From Acidimicrobiales bacterium (GTDB taxonomy: Bacteria; Actinomycetota; Acidimicrobiia; Acidimicrobiales; UBA8190): a stretch of DNA of 64,000 nt. The position numbers and the translations under genes are program-made. Numbering within the stretch: position 1 is the stretch's first letter; every line of letters starts with the position of its first letter. Of this stretch, positions 7,846-17,017 are shown in pieces. The notes beneath the pieces are model-generated. The model did not search any database and was not told the origin of the DNA. It saw only the letters and a list, made by a program, of their open reading frames with translations. The stretch is taken from NCBI GenBank assembly GCA_035531755.1, contig DATKSK010000071.1, positions 26,461-90,460 on the forward strand, given 5' to 3'.

Positions 7846-9066
7846 ATGACCAATGCAGCAGCTACGGCTGACGTCGAGCACGTCGGAGACGTGGTCATCA
7901 GCGTGGTCGACCCGGACGACACCGTCCGGGGCGTCCTCGCCGACCACGTGCGGGACCTCGACAGCGGCGTCGTCGCCTACGCGAACCTCGCCGCGTTCAC
8001 CGACTCGACGGACCCGTCACGACCCGGCGTCGTCATCTTCGGACCTTCGGAGTCGCCCGACGAGGTGATCCCGCAGGTCGCCGGGCTCATCGCCTTCCGA
8101 CCCCGCTGCGACGCCATCATGGTCGTCTACGAGCTCACCGCGGACGTCCTGCAGCAGGCCCTGCGGGCCGGCGTCGTCGACGTCGTGGCCGTCTCGGCCG
8201 AGGACGCCGAGCTGCTCGACGCCATCGGGCGGGCCTCGGCACGCGTCACGGCCCGCGAGGCTGGGAGGACGGCGACCGTCGCCCCGGGGCCGAGTGCGAG
8301 CTCGCCGGGACGGATCATCTCCGTGTTCTGCACCAAGGGTGGCACCGGGAAGTCGGTGGTGGCCATCAACCTCGCCGTCGCCCTGGCCAAGAAGACCATC
8401 CAGCCGGTCGTCCTCGTCGACGCCGATCTGCAGTTCGGCGACGTGGCGCTCATGCTCCAGCTGCAGCCCACGCACACCATCGCCGAAGCCGCCCAGGCGG
8501 GCGACCGCCTCGACGGCACGCTGCTCGAGAACCTGCTGCTGCGCCACCCGCCGAGCGGGCTCCTGGTGCTGGCGGCCCCGACCGAGCCGAGCTCGGCGGA
8601 CCAGATCGGGAAGGCCGACATCACGCGGGTGCTGTCGGTGCTGCGTGAGCGGTGCGCCTACATCGTCGTCGACACGTCCGCCAACTTCGCCGAGGTGACC
8701 CTCGCCGCCCTCGAGGCGGCCGACGACATCCTGGTGATGGCCGGCCTCGACGTCATGAGCCTGAAGAGCGCCCGGGTGGGCATGCAGACCATGCGCGTGC
8801 TCGGGATCCCGTTCTCGCGGGTCAAGTTCGTGCTGAACCGGGCGAACACCCGGGTGGGGCTCACCGAGGCGGACGCCGAACGGGCGCTGCAGCTGAAGGT
8901 GGATGCCGCGTTGCCGAGCGACATCCTCGTGGCGGAATCGGTCAACCGCGGGGTGCCGGTCGTGACGAGCGCGCCCCGTTCCAAGTTCGCAAAGAGCATC
9001 GACAGCCTCGCCGACTCATTGATGACCGCTGCGCCGGCGACGGCGCAGTCCCGACAGAGCGTGTAG
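7846..9066 (+). CDS. tadZ: TadZ/CpaE pilus localisation ATPase
   Basis: The protein has 406 residues. Residues 1-135 form a receiver-like (atypical response-regulator) domain, with VVISVVDPDDTVRGVLADHV and VFGP-type strands but no complete phospho-acceptor set. Residues 155-390 are a ParA/MinD ATPase with the deviant Walker A KGGTGKS at 164-170, VVLVDADLQFGDVAL, and YIVVDTSA. TadZ proteins place the Tad machine at its site in the cell. It follows cpaB after three bases and precedes tadA by nine. Confidence 0.9.
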   Translation: MTNAAATADVEHVGDVVISVVDPDDTVRGVLADHVRDLDSGVVAYANLAAFTDSTDPSRPGVVIFGPSESPDEVIPQVAGLIAFRPRCDAIMVVYELTADVLQQALRAGVVDVVAVSAEDAELLDAIGRASARVTAREAGRTATVAPGPSASSPGRIISVFCTKGGTGKSVVAINLAVALAKKTIQPVVLVDADLQFGDVALMLQLQPTHTIAEAAQAGDRLDGTLLENLLLRHPPSGLLVLAAPTEPSSADQIGKADITRVLSVLRERCAYIVVDTSANFAEVTLAALEAADDILVMAGLDVMSLKSARVGMQTMRVLGIPFSRVKFVLNRANTRVGLTEADAERALQLKVDAALPSDILVAESVNRGVPVVTSAPRSKFAKSIDSLADSLMTAAPATAQSRQSV

Positions 9067-9075
9067 GGGAACCCG

Positions 9076-10434
9076 ATGACCCTTTCCGACCACCTGCGCA
9101 AGGCCGGCAGCTTCCTCACGACCGAGGAGGCCCGGTCCCGGCTCCTCGAGGAGGTGCACCTCCGGGTGCACCAGCGCCTCATCGAGGAGCTCGGCCCCGA
9201 GCTGTCCCAAGGACGCCTGACGGCGAAGGACCTGCGGCCGCGGGTCAACGCCCACCTCCAGGCCGCCCTGGCCGACGAGTCGACGCCGCTGTCGCTCGCC
9301 GACAAGGCCCGGCTCGGCGAGGACATCGCCAACGACATCCTCGGCTACGGGCCGATCCAGGCCTACCTCGAGGACCCCGAGGTCTCCGAGGTCATGGTCA
9401 ACGGGCCCGACAGGATCTACATCGAGCGCCACGGCAAGATCCAGCAGGCCTCCGCCACCTTCATCGACGAGGCCCACCTGCGGCGGGTCATCGACAAGAT
9501 CGTCGGCGAGGTGAGCCGGCGCGTGGACGAGGCGTCGCCGATGGTCGACGCCCGGCTGCCCGACGGCTCCCGGGTGAACGCCGTGATCCACCCCCTCGCC
9601 ATCGGGGGACCATTCCTCACGATCCGGAAGTTCTCCAAGGACCCGCTCCAGGTCGAGGACCTCATCACGAACATGACGCTCACACCCGCGCTCGCCCGCT
9701 TCATCGAGGCGTGCGTGGTCGGCCGCCTGAACATCATCGTGTCGGGCGGCACCGACGCCGGGAAGACGACGCTGCTCAACGTGCTGTCGTCGTTCGTCCC
9801 CACCGACGAGCGCATCGTCACCATCGAGGACTCCAAGGAGCTGCAGCTCCGCCAGGAGCACGTGGCGTCGTTGGAGGCCCGCCCGCCCAACATCGAGGGC
9901 CGGGGGGAGATCACCATCCGCGACCTCGTGCGAAACAGCCTCCGTATGCGCCCGGACCGCATCATCGTCGGGGAATGCCGCAGCGGCGAGGCGCTCGACA
10001 TGCTCCAGGCCATGAACACCGGCCACGACGGCTCGCTCACCACGATCCACTCCAACGGTCCGCGCGACACCCTGTCGCGCATCGAGACCATGACGCTGAT
10101 GGCCGGGTTCGATCTGCCCATCCGGGTCATCCGGGAGCAGATGTCCTCGGCCATCGACCTCGTCGTGCACCTGTCGCGCCTGCGTGACGGCACCCGACGG
10201 GTCACCCACGTCTCCGAGGTGCAGCACATGGAGGGGGACGTGATCATCATGCAGGACCTCTTCATGTTCGACTTCTCCGCCGGCATGGACGAGCAGGGCC
10301 GCTACAAGGGGACGCTCAAGTCGCTGGGCATCCGGCCGCACTTCGCCGACAAGCTGGAGGACGCCGGCATGAAGCTCGACCCTGAGCTCTTCCAGGCCGA
10401 GGAGTTCGCTCGCGTGCGGGTGGCCCGGCGGTGA
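9076..10434 (+). CDS. tadA: TadA/CpaF secretion ATPase
   Basis: The protein has 452 residues and powers Flp pilin assembly at the inner face of the membrane. The N-terminal domain (1-170) carries GYGPIQAYLEDPEVSEVMVN. The catalytic domain has the Walker A SGGTDAGKTTLLN around 222-234, the Asp box TIEDSKELQL, the Walker B DRIIVGECRSGEALDMLQAM and the His box TIHSNGPRDTLSR. TDAGKT replaces the usual TGSGKT but keeps the GxxxxGKT pattern. It overlaps tadB by four bases (GTGA). Confidence 0.95.
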   Translation: MTLSDHLRKAGSFLTTEEARSRLLEEVHLRVHQRLIEELGPELSQGRLTAKDLRPRVNAHLQAALADESTPLSLADKARLGEDIANDILGYGPIQAYLEDPEVSEVMVNGPDRIYIERHGKIQQASATFIDEAHLRRVIDKIVGEVSRRVDEASPMVDARLPDGSRVNAVIHPLAIGGPFLTIRKFSKDPLQVEDLITNMTLTPALARFIEACVVGRLNIIVSGGTDAGKTTLLNVLSSFVPTDERIVTIEDSKELQLRQEHVASLEARPPNIEGRGEITIRDLVRNSLRMRPDRIIVGECRSGEALDMLQAMNTGHDGSLTTIHSNGPRDTLSRIETMTLMAGFDLPIRVIREQMSSAIDLVVHLSRLRDGTRRVTHVSEVQHMEGDVIIMQDLFMFDFSAGMDEQGRYKGTLKSLGIRPHFADKLEDAGMKLDPELFQAEEFARVRVARR

Positions 10435-11405
10435 AGATCCTCGTCGCCATCCTCGTGGGGCCGGCGGCCGCCCTGCTGGTGTGGGGCGTCGTCTCGGTGG
10501 CGCTGCGCGAGCGCCCGCGCCGGCTGACCGAGGCGCTGGCGCCGTACAGCGTGGGGGGGATGTCCCAGCCCGGCGTGTCCACCGGCGGGGGCTCGGAGTT
10601 CGTGGAGAGCCCGTGGATGCAGCGCGCCGTGGCGGGCCTCGCCGACTTCGCCTCGCGCAAGGGCCTCCTTCAGCTCCTGAAGCGCCTGCTCGACCAGGCC
10701 GACCTGCCCATCCGGCCCGCCGAGGGCCTGTTCGTCTACGTGGTCGCCGTCGTCCTGGGTGGCGCCTTCGGCCTGCTCCTCGGGAGCCCCTTCTGGGGCC
10801 TCGTGGCCCTCGGGGCGGTGGGCGTCATCCCGTGGGTGGCGCTCTCCACGCTGGCCAAGCGGCGCACCCAGGCCTTTACGGCCCAGCTCCCGGACATGCT
10901 CCAGCTGCTCGGCACGACGCTGCGCTCGGGGTTCTCGATCCTGCAGGGCCTGGACACCGTGTCGCGCCAGCTCGACGACCCCATCGGCAAGGAGATCCGC
11001 CACGTCGTGGCCGAGGCCCGGCTGGGCCGGCCGCTCGTGGAGGCGCTCACCGAGGTGGCCCAGCGCGTCCGCAGTGACGACTTCGAGTGGGTGGTCACGT
11101 CCATCGGGATCCAGCGCGAGGTCGGCGGCAACCTGGCCGAGCTCCTCGACATCGTGGCCGACACCATGAACGCCCGGGCCCGGCTGCGGCGCGAAGCGCG
11201 CACGCTGACCGCCGAAGGACGGATCGGCGCCGTCGTGATCTCGGTGCTGCCGGTCGTCATCGGCCTCTTCGTCTACGCCGTGAACCCCACGTACATCAGC
11301 CCGCTGCTGCACGAGGCCTTCGGCGAGATCCTCTTCTACGGTTCGATCGTGCTCGGCCTGGGCGGCATCCTGTGGCTGCGCAAGCTCGTGGACATCGAGG
11401 TCTGA
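10431..11405 (+). CDS. tadB: TadB inner-membrane platform protein
   Basis: The protein has 324 residues from a GTG overlapping the tadA stop. It has a membrane helix at the N-terminus, a helix pair around residues 100-145, the T2SSF cytoplasmic domain (QLPDMLQLLGTTLRSGFSIL, then QREVGGNLAELLDIVADTM) and two C-terminal helices. TadB and TadC form the platform on which TadA works. It ends one base before tadC. Confidence 0.92.
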   Translation: MKILVAILVGPAAALLVWGVVSVALRERPRRLTEALAPYSVGGMSQPGVSTGGGSEFVESPWMQRAVAGLADFASRKGLLQLLKRLLDQADLPIRPAEGLFVYVVAVVLGGAFGLLLGSPFWGLVALGAVGVIPWVALSTLAKRRTQAFTAQLPDMLQLLGTTLRSGFSILQGLDTVSRQLDDPIGKEIRHVVAEARLGRPLVEALTEVAQRVRSDDFEWVVTSIGIQREVGGNLAELLDIVADTMNARARLRREARTLTAEGRIGAVVISVLPVVIGLFVYAVNPTYISPLLHEAFGEILFYGSIVLGLGGILWLRKLVDIEV

Positions 11406-11406
11406 C

Positions 11407-12330
11407 ATGCTGATCTTGGCTGCCATCACCATCTTTGTCACCGCTGGGCTGCTCACCTACGCGGCCGCCATGAAGGCGGACGAGCGCCTGAGCGTGCGCG
11501 CCGCGCGCGTCCGGCTGGGGGACTACGAGTCGACCCTCGTCAAGCGCGAGGAGGATCTCAAAGAGCCCTTCGCCCAGCGCGTGCTGCGGCCCACCGGCGA
11601 GATGGTCGTCGGCCTCCTGAAGCGCTTCCTGCCGACCGAGTACGTCGACAAGCTGCGCCACAAGCTCGTCCTGGCCGGGCGCGGGTCGCCGGAGGAGGTC
11701 GACCGCTTCCTGGTCGTGCGGGTGCTGTCGGTGGTGGCCATCCCCGTGCTGTGGCTCGTGGTGTGGAAGATGACGTCGCTGGCGGGGACCACCCTCATGG
11801 CCGTGATCGTGTTCATCGGCGTGGCCGGCGCCGTCGGGCCCGACGCCTGGCTCAACCGGGTCGTGGCCGACCGCCGCTTCGCCATCCGCAGGAAGCTCCC
11901 CGACGTCCTCGACCTGCTCACGATCAGCGTGGAGGCCGGCCTCGGCTTCGAGCAGGCGCTGGCCCGGACGGTGACGATGGTCCCCGGCCCCCTGTCGGAG
12001 GAGTTCTCGCGCATGCTCGGCGAGATGCGGGCCGGCTCGAGCCGGGCCGACGCCCTCAACGCCTTGGACGCCAGGACCGAGATCCCCGAGCTGAAGTCGT
12101 TCGTCCTGGCCATCTTGCAGGCGGACACCTTCGGGGTGTCGGTGGGCGCCATCCTGCGCAGCCAGGCCGCCGAGATGCGCGTCCGGCGCCACCAGCTCGC
12201 CCAGGAGCAGGCGCAGAAGGCGCCGGTGAAGATGCTCTTCCCCATGGTCTTCTGCATCATGCCGGCGCTGTTCGTCATCATCGCCGGCCCGGCCGTCCTG
12301 GGCATCTATCACGCCTTCCGCGGGGGCTGA
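11407..12330 (+). CDS. tadC: TadC inner-membrane platform protein
   Basis: The protein has 307 residues with the same fold as TadB: an N-terminal helix, a central helix pair near 95-145, then KLPDVLDLLTISVEAGLGFE, EMRAGSSRADALNALDAR, and a C-terminal helix (MLFPMVFCIMPALFVIIAGP). It is the last recognisable assembly gene of the rightward unit. No prepilin peptidase (TadV/CpaA) is seen in the window, so that enzyme must be encoded elsewhere. Confidence 0.92.
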   Translation: MLILAAITIFVTAGLLTYAAAMKADERLSVRAARVRLGDYESTLVKREEDLKEPFAQRVLRPTGEMVVGLLKRFLPTEYVDKLRHKLVLAGRGSPEEVDRFLVVRVLSVVAIPVLWLVVWKMTSLAGTTLMAVIVFIGVAGAVGPDAWLNRVVADRRFAIRRKLPDVLDLLTISVEAGLGFEQALARTVTMVPGPLSEEFSRMLGEMRAGSSRADALNALDARTEIPELKSFVLAILQADTFGVSVGAILRSQAAEMRVRRHQLAQEQAQKAPVKMLFPMVFCIMPALFVIIAGPAVLGIYHAFRGG

Positions 12331-12346
12331 CGGCTAGAACCGGCCC

Positions 12347-13744
12347 GTGCGCTCGCCACGGGTGTCGACCGTCTTCGGTGGCGCGTTCGCCCTCTGGGGC
12401 CTCGGCGTCGGCCTGCTGCGCCTCCACGACAACTCGTACCTGACCCACGTCGCCACCGGGCGCCTGATCCTCGCCCACGGGGTCCCCACCACCGACCCCT
12501 ACACCTTCACCGCCCACGGCCGGCCGTGGGTGGTGGAGTCGTGGCTGGCCTCGGTGCTCTTCGGGGTCGTCGAGCGGGCCGCCGGTGGGCACGGCCTGCA
12601 GGTGCTGCACGCCGCCCTGGGCGCTGGCCTCGGTGCCCTGGCCTGGGTGCTCACGCGGCCGGCGCGCCAACTCCCGGGTCGGATCGTCGCCGCCGGCGGC
12701 CTCCTGGCGGTGGGATCGGGCTACTGGACGTCGCGACCGCTGCTCATCGCTCTGGTGCTCTTCGGGGCCCTCATCGCCATGACCGAGACGGGCCGCGGCT
12801 CGCCGTGGTTGCTCGTGCCGCTCATGTGGGTGTGGGTCAACGTGCACGGGAGCTGGCCCCTCGCCCTCGTCTACCTCGTGGTGCGCATCGCCGGGCGGCG
12901 CGCCGACGGCGCCGCGCTCGAGCGCCTCCCCCGCCTCCTCGGCGCCACCGCCGGTGGGGTGGTCCTGGGGGCGGCGAACCCCCTCGGCCTGCGCCTGCTC
13001 GACTACCCGCTGACGGTGCTCACGCACCACCAGGCGTTCGCCCACGTCGCGGAATGGCAGTCACCGACCTTCTCGGACCCGGTGAACGGCGCCTTCCTGG
13101 CGGCGGTGCTCCTGGCCGTCGTGCTCCTGGTGGCGCGCCGCGGCTCGATCGAGGACGTGCTCGTGACGGTGGTCTTCGCCGCGGCCGCCCTCGAGGCCTC
13201 GCGCAACGTCCCGGTGGCCGCCCTGGTCGTCACCCCCGTCCTGGCGCGGGGCCTCACGGGCCTCGGGCAGCTCGACGGCACGCGCCGCGGCCTGCTGCCG
13301 GCGGCCGGCCTCGGGGCGCTGGCGGTGCTCGGTGCCGCCATGGTGGCCGGGGCCGTGCACCGCCCCGCCTACGACCTGTCGGCCTACCCGGTCAGCGAGG
13401 TGTCGTGGATGCAGCGCCACGGCCTCGTCCCGGGTCGCGTGGCCACACCCGACTACGTCGGCAACTACCTGGAATTCCGCTTCGGAGCCCGGGCGCGTGC
13501 CTTCGTCGACGACCGGGTCGACGTCTTCCCCCCTGCCGTCGAGCGCGACTACGGCGTCCTGCTCGACGGCCACGAGGGTTGGCAGGCCGTCCTCGCCCGG
13601 TACGGAGTGGCCGCCGTCCTGTGGCCCCGGTCCGAGCCTCTGGCCGGGCTGGTCGCCGAGGATCCCCGGTGGTCGGTGCGGGTGCGCGATCGCCACTGGA
13701 TCGTAGCGGTCCGTGTCGCGCTCACCACTTCCGGCGCGCACTGA
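12347..13744 (+). CDS. Multi-pass membrane protein with GT-C-like layout
   Basis: The protein has 465 residues from the GTG at 12347, 16 bp after tadC, with roughly eight to ten transmembrane helices and a soluble C-terminal part of about 100 residues. Landmarks in order are DNSYLTHVATGRLIL, TDPYTFTAHGRPWVVESW, SRPLLI, MWVWVNVHGSWPLAL, GAANPLGLRLLDYPL, AEWQSPTFSDPVNGAFL, NYLEFRFGARARAFVDDR and VAAVLWPR. The gene at 17078 has the same landmarks, so the two are paralogues. Such proteins are common in bacteria and are usually annotated hypothetical or glycosyltransferase-like. Placement beside pilin genes makes pilin or cell-wall glycosylation an attractive guess, not a demonstrated role. Confidence 0.7.
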   Translation: MRSPRVSTVFGGAFALWGLGVGLLRLHDNSYLTHVATGRLILAHGVPTTDPYTFTAHGRPWVVESWLASVLFGVVERAAGGHGLQVLHAALGAGLGALAWVLTRPARQLPGRIVAAGGLLAVGSGYWTSRPLLIALVLFGALIAMTETGRGSPWLLVPLMWVWVNVHGSWPLALVYLVVRIAGRRADGAALERLPRLLGATAGGVVLGAANPLGLRLLDYPLTVLTHHQAFAHVAEWQSPTFSDPVNGAFLAAVLLAVVLLVARRGSIEDVLVTVVFAAAALEASRNVPVAALVVTPVLARGLTGLGQLDGTRRGLLPAAGLGALAVLGAAMVAGAVHRPAYDLSAYPVSEVSWMQRHGLVPGRVATPDYVGNYLEFRFGARARAFVDDRVDVFPPAVERDYGVLLDGHEGWQAVLARYGVAAVLWPRSEPLAGLVAEDPRWSVRVRDRHWIVAVRVALTTSGAH

Positions 13745-14023
13745 CCCCCTCGGGGCCTGCGCCACGCCGCCACCCGTCCCACATGAGGTGGCCTGGACGC
13801 CAGAAGTCCTGGTCAACGACCTCTCTCCCTGCTGGTTCGGGGGGTCGAGGGCCTGCCGGCGACGGCGGGGAGGACCAACGTCCGAGGGAATTTGCGCGCT
13901 CCGACCATGGATTTCCCTCAAGGACCCCGGCCTGTTACCACGATATGTGACTGATCGCTGACCGTAAGTAATCAAATGGCCCGCAGGCCGGGCCCAGGAC
14001 AGGACCGGAGGGGACGAGCCGCA

Positions 14024-15724
14024 GTGCAGGTGGTCGAGCCGCTTTCCGACAGACCGTCGCCACCCCACGCGCCTGCACGGCGGGCCCGCCCGGGGTGGTC
14101 CAACCTGCCGCCGGCCGCGCCCGAATTGGTGGCCGGGTTCGGGCAGATGCTCAGTGCCCTGCGGTGGGCCACGCTGTGCCTGGCGCTCGCCCTGGGGTTG
14201 GTCGAGCACCGAGGGGCACCCACGGCCGCGGCCGGCGGCGTGCTGGTCGCCTACACCGTGTGGCGCACGCTGCGGCCCATCGGCACCGAGCGGACCGGCT
14301 GGCACACGAGCGCGGCCCTCCTCCTCGAGGTGGCCGTGGGCGTGGCGGTGGTGGAGGCGACGGGGTTCGGCCGCTCGCCCTTCCTGATCTGCCTGGCCGT
14401 CGCCACCGTGGTGGCCGGCTTCGCCGGGGGGCTCCGGGTGGTGACGGGGCTGGCGGTCATCGCCGGCCTCGCCGTGGCGCTGCCCAGCGTGTTGCTGGCG
14501 TCGCTGCACGCCGATGCCGACACCAGCGTGCAGTTCGCCATCGAGATCGTGCTCGTCGGCGTGGTCGGTGGGTTCAGCCGCTACCTCGTCGACGACGCCC
14601 ACCAGGCCCGGGACGGGCTGGCGGCCCGGGTGGAGCAGCTGTCGGAGGTCAACGACCTGCTGCTCGACCTGCACCGGGTGACCGAGAGCGAGGGCACCCC
14701 GCTGCACGTGGAGGGGGCGGCGCGTTGGGCCCTCGAGCGGCTGGACGAGCTGTTCGCCCCGGACCTGAGCGCCGTGGCGCTGCTCGACCCCGCCACCGAG
14801 TCCTGGAGCCTGGTGGCGGGCAACGGCGTGCGCACCACCGCCCCCGACCGGCCCTTCGACCTACCCCCGTCGATGGCGCAGGCCGCGGCGGGCTCGGACC
14901 CGCTGGTGCGCGAGGACCTCGAGCACGGCCTCAGCTTCCGTTCGCGCTGGGGGCTGTACTGCCCCATGCGCACCCGCGACGAGGTCGTCGGCGTGCTGGT
15001 GGTCGAGTGCGACGTCCGGCGCCACACCGGCGCCAAGGACCGCCGCCGGCTGGCCGACCTCGCCCGGGCCGCGGCCCTGGCCGTCGACAACGCCCGCTGG
15101 CTGGAGCGGATCCACACCCTCGGGATGGAGCAGGAGCGCACCCGCCTGGCGCGCGAGCTGCACGACCACATCGGCCAGTCCGTGGTGCACCTCGGCTTCG
15201 AGCTCGACCGCCTGGTCGAGCTCAACCACGGCCGGGCGGTGCAGCAGGACCTGATCGCCCTGCGCGGCGACATGCGCGACCTCGTCGAGGAACTGCGCGA
15301 CATGCTGACCGACCTGCGCTGCGACGTCTCGGAGACCCAGGGCGTCGACGGCGTCCTGGCGTCGTTCCTCGACCGGGTGAACAAGCGCCACCGGGTGGCC
15401 GTCACGCTTGTCGCCGACGGCGACGCCCGCATGCCGATCCCGGTCGAGCGCGAATTCTGGCGGGTCGCACGCGAGGCGGTCATGAACGCCGAACGCCACG
15501 GGCGGGCGTCGCGGGTCTCGATCCTGTGGCGGTGCAACGCCGAGGGGGCGTTGCTCGAGGTGGCCGACGACGGCATCGGCCTGCCCGCGGGCAAGGCGGT
15601 CGGTGCGTCGGGCTACGGCCTCCTGGGAATGCGCGAACGAGCCGATGCGGTAGGAGCCCAATTGGAGATCACCTCGGGGCCCGGCAAGGGCACCCTGGTG
15701 CGGATGAGAATGAGAGCGGCGTGA
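14024..15724 (+). CDS. NarL-type sensor histidine kinase with TM and GAF domains
   Basis: The protein has 566 residues. The GTG at 14024 is chosen because GGAGGGGACG lies just upstream; an ATG at 13976 has no ribosome site. Residues 35-175 hold about five to six membrane helices. Residues 225-370 form a GAF domain. HisKA_3 contains RELHDHIGQSVVHLGFELD with the phospho-accepting His near 380. The HATPase domain has NAERHGRASRVSI, DDGIGLP and GYGLLGMRERADAVGAQLEI. The stop overlaps the response regulator start (TGATG), so the two form a cognate pair. Its place between pilus assembly and pilin genes suggests pilus control. The signal is unknown. Confidence 0.9.
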   Translation: MQVVEPLSDRPSPPHAPARRARPGWSNLPPAAPELVAGFGQMLSALRWATLCLALALGLVEHRGAPTAAAGGVLVAYTVWRTLRPIGTERTGWHTSAALLLEVAVGVAVVEATGFGRSPFLICLAVATVVAGFAGGLRVVTGLAVIAGLAVALPSVLLASLHADADTSVQFAIEIVLVGVVGGFSRYLVDDAHQARDGLAARVEQLSEVNDLLLDLHRVTESEGTPLHVEGAARWALERLDELFAPDLSAVALLDPATESWSLVAGNGVRTTAPDRPFDLPPSMAQAAAGSDPLVREDLEHGLSFRSRWGLYCPMRTRDEVVGVLVVECDVRRHTGAKDRRRLADLARAAALAVDNARWLERIHTLGMEQERTRLARELHDHIGQSVVHLGFELDRLVELNHGRAVQQDLIALRGDMRDLVEELRDMLTDLRCDVSETQGVDGVLASFLDRVNKRHRVAVTLVADGDARMPIPVEREFWRVAREAVMNAERHGRASRVSILWRCNAEGALLEVADDGIGLPAGKAVGASGYGLLGMRERADAVGAQLEITSGPGKGTLVRMRMRAA

Positions 15725-16380
15725 TGGTACGAGTACTGATCGCAGACGACCACACCATGGTCCGTGAGGGGCTCCGGTGGGCCCTCGAGCACGCCGGGCT
15801 CACCGTCGTGGCCGAGGCCGCCGACGGGCAGGAGGCCGTCGACCTGGCCGACGAGCACCGCCCGGACGTGGTCCTCATGGACCTGTCGCTGCCGGTGCTC
15901 TCCGGGGTGGCCGCCACCAAGCGGATCCGGGGACTGCTGCCCGACACCGCGGTGCTGGTGCTCTCGATGCTCTCGGACGAGACCGCGGTCTCGTCCGCAC
16001 TGGGAGCGGGCGCCCAGGGGTACCTCGTCAAGGACTGCACCACCGCCGAGATCGTCGACGCCGTGCGCCGGGTGGCTGCCGGCGAGCGCGTGCTCGCCCC
16101 GTCGGTGTCCGACGGCGTCCCGCCCGCCTTCGTGGACAACGGCGTGCCGACACGCCAGTCGGCGCCGACCACCACACGGCCGCTCATCTCCAAGCGCGAG
16201 GAGGAGGTCCTCCGCCTCGTGGCCACCGGGGTCTCCATCCCCGAGGCAGCCCGGCGCCTCTTCATCAGCGTGAAGACGGTGAAGAACCACCTGTCGTCGA
16301 TCTACCAGAAGCTCGACTCCCACGACCGCGCCCAAGCCGTGCTGAAGGCCATGCGGATGGGGCTGATCAAGCTGGACTGA
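15724..16380 (+). CDS. NarL/FixJ-family response regulator
   Basis: The protein has 218 residues. The receiver domain (1-120) has the acidic pair DDH at 8-10, the phospho-acceptor Asp at about 53 (VVLMDLSLP) and Lys in GYLVKDC. The LuxR-type HTH (about 155-215) reads SKREEEVLRLVATGVSIPEA, then FISVKTVKNHLSSIYQKL. The KTVKN recognition helix also occurs in DosR, but it is widespread among NarL-type regulators. The GGGACC...GGGCC element at 16435, 140 bp upstream of the first flp gene, is a candidate target. Confidence 0.9.
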   Translation: MVRVLIADDHTMVREGLRWALEHAGLTVVAEAADGQEAVDLADEHRPDVVLMDLSLPVLSGVAATKRIRGLLPDTAVLVLSMLSDETAVSSALGAGAQGYLVKDCTTAEIVDAVRRVAAGERVLAPSVSDGVPPAFVDNGVPTRQSAPTTTRPLISKREEEVLRLVATGVSIPEAARRLFISVKTVKNHLSSIYQKLDSHDRAQAVLKAMRMGLIKLD

Positions 16381-16434
16381 TCGAGGCCGCCAGCCCCACA
16401 ATGGGTCGCACGACCCACGTTCTTCCTGCACAGC

Positions 16435-16449
16435 GGGACCTTTTGGGCC
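16435..16449. promoter_or_regulatory. Imperfect palindrome upstream of flp, possible regulator site
   Basis: GGGACCTTTTGGGCC lies 74-88 bp before the first flp GTG. Its inner GGACC-TTTT-GGGCC is a dyad with one mismatch and resembles the GGGAC...GGCCC type of DosR/DevR sites, but with one extra base. It may bind the adjacent response regulator. This is a weak call. Confidence 0.35.
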
Positions 16450-16522
16450 GGCAGACCTATGGCGCACGGTGCCCCCTTCCCCGATAGTGGGACCCAGGGT
16501 TGGATCGGAATAGGGGGGCATT

Positions 16523-16726
16523 GTGAACATCTTCTCGCTCGTCATGCGCGTGATCGACCCGATCCGTGCGACGTGGAACCGCAGGGACGAGATCGGCGCC
16601 AGCCTGGTGGAGTACGCGCTGCTGCTCGCTCTCATCGCCGTGGTGGCGCTCGTGGCGCTGCACTTCCTGGGCGGCTCTGTGGCCAACACCCTGAACAACG
16701 TGGGCAGCTCCATCAACAAGCCCTGA
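16523..16726 (+). CDS. flp: Flp/Fap-type pilin
   Basis: The protein has 67 residues from a GTG behind TAGGGGGGCA. A 26-residue leader with RRDEIG ends at the prepilin site, followed by ASLVEYALLLALIAVVALV, the Flp signature with Glu +5 and Tyr +6. The mature subunit of about 41 residues is almost only a hydrophobic helix plus NTLNNVGSSINKP. It would form the pilus shaft after cleavage by a prepilin peptidase. It is nearly identical to the copy at 16789; only residue 4 (Phe/Val) and residue 24 (Ile/Val) differ. Confidence 0.95.
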   Translation: MNIFSLVMRVIDPIRATWNRRDEIGASLVEYALLLALIAVVALVALHFLGGSVANTLNNVGSSINKP

Positions 16727-16788
16727 GACACAGAACGAGGTGCGTGACGCCGCACACCCGTTCCCGACACTGCGAAGGGGGGGAAACC

Positions 16789-16992
16789 GTGAACATCGTC
16801 TCGCTCGTCATGCGCGTGATCGACCCGATCCGTGCAACGTGGAACCGCAGGGACGAGGTGGGCGCCAGCCTGGTGGAGTACGCGCTGCTGCTCGCTCTCA
16901 TCGCAGTGGTGGCGCTCGTGGCGCTGCACTTCCTGGGCGGCTCTGTGGCCAACACCCTGAACAACGTGGGCAGCTCCATCAACAAGCCCTGA
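16789..16992 (+). CDS. flp: Flp/Fap-type pilin, tandem copy
   Basis: The protein has 67 residues from a GTG behind GAAGGGGGGGAAACC. It matches the first pilin at 65 of 67 residues, and most of the coding DNA is identical as well, so the duplication is recent or kept alike by gene conversion. The 62-bp spacer has its own ribosome site. A strong stem-loop follows at 17018. Two pilin genes may raise expression of this abundant subunit. Confidence 0.95.
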   Translation: MNIVSLVMRVIDPIRATWNRRDEVGASLVEYALLLALIAVVALVALHFLGGSVANTLNNVGSSINKP

Positions 16993-17017
16993 TCGCCAAC
17001 GGCGGGAACAGCCAGAG

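Noticed and set aside
13871..13884. AGGACCAACGTCCG upstream of the histidine kinase as another DosR-like box
   Set aside because: The inner GGAC-N4-GTCC is a good dyad, but the outer G/C of both arms is missing, and it is 140 bp from the start. Kept out of the main series until a matrix scan is done.
14095..16380. An apparent 761-residue fusion of kinase region and response regulator
   Set aside because: The upstream part is an out-of-frame reading of the kinase gene. The real kinase ends at 15724, where the regulator's own ATG overlaps its stop.
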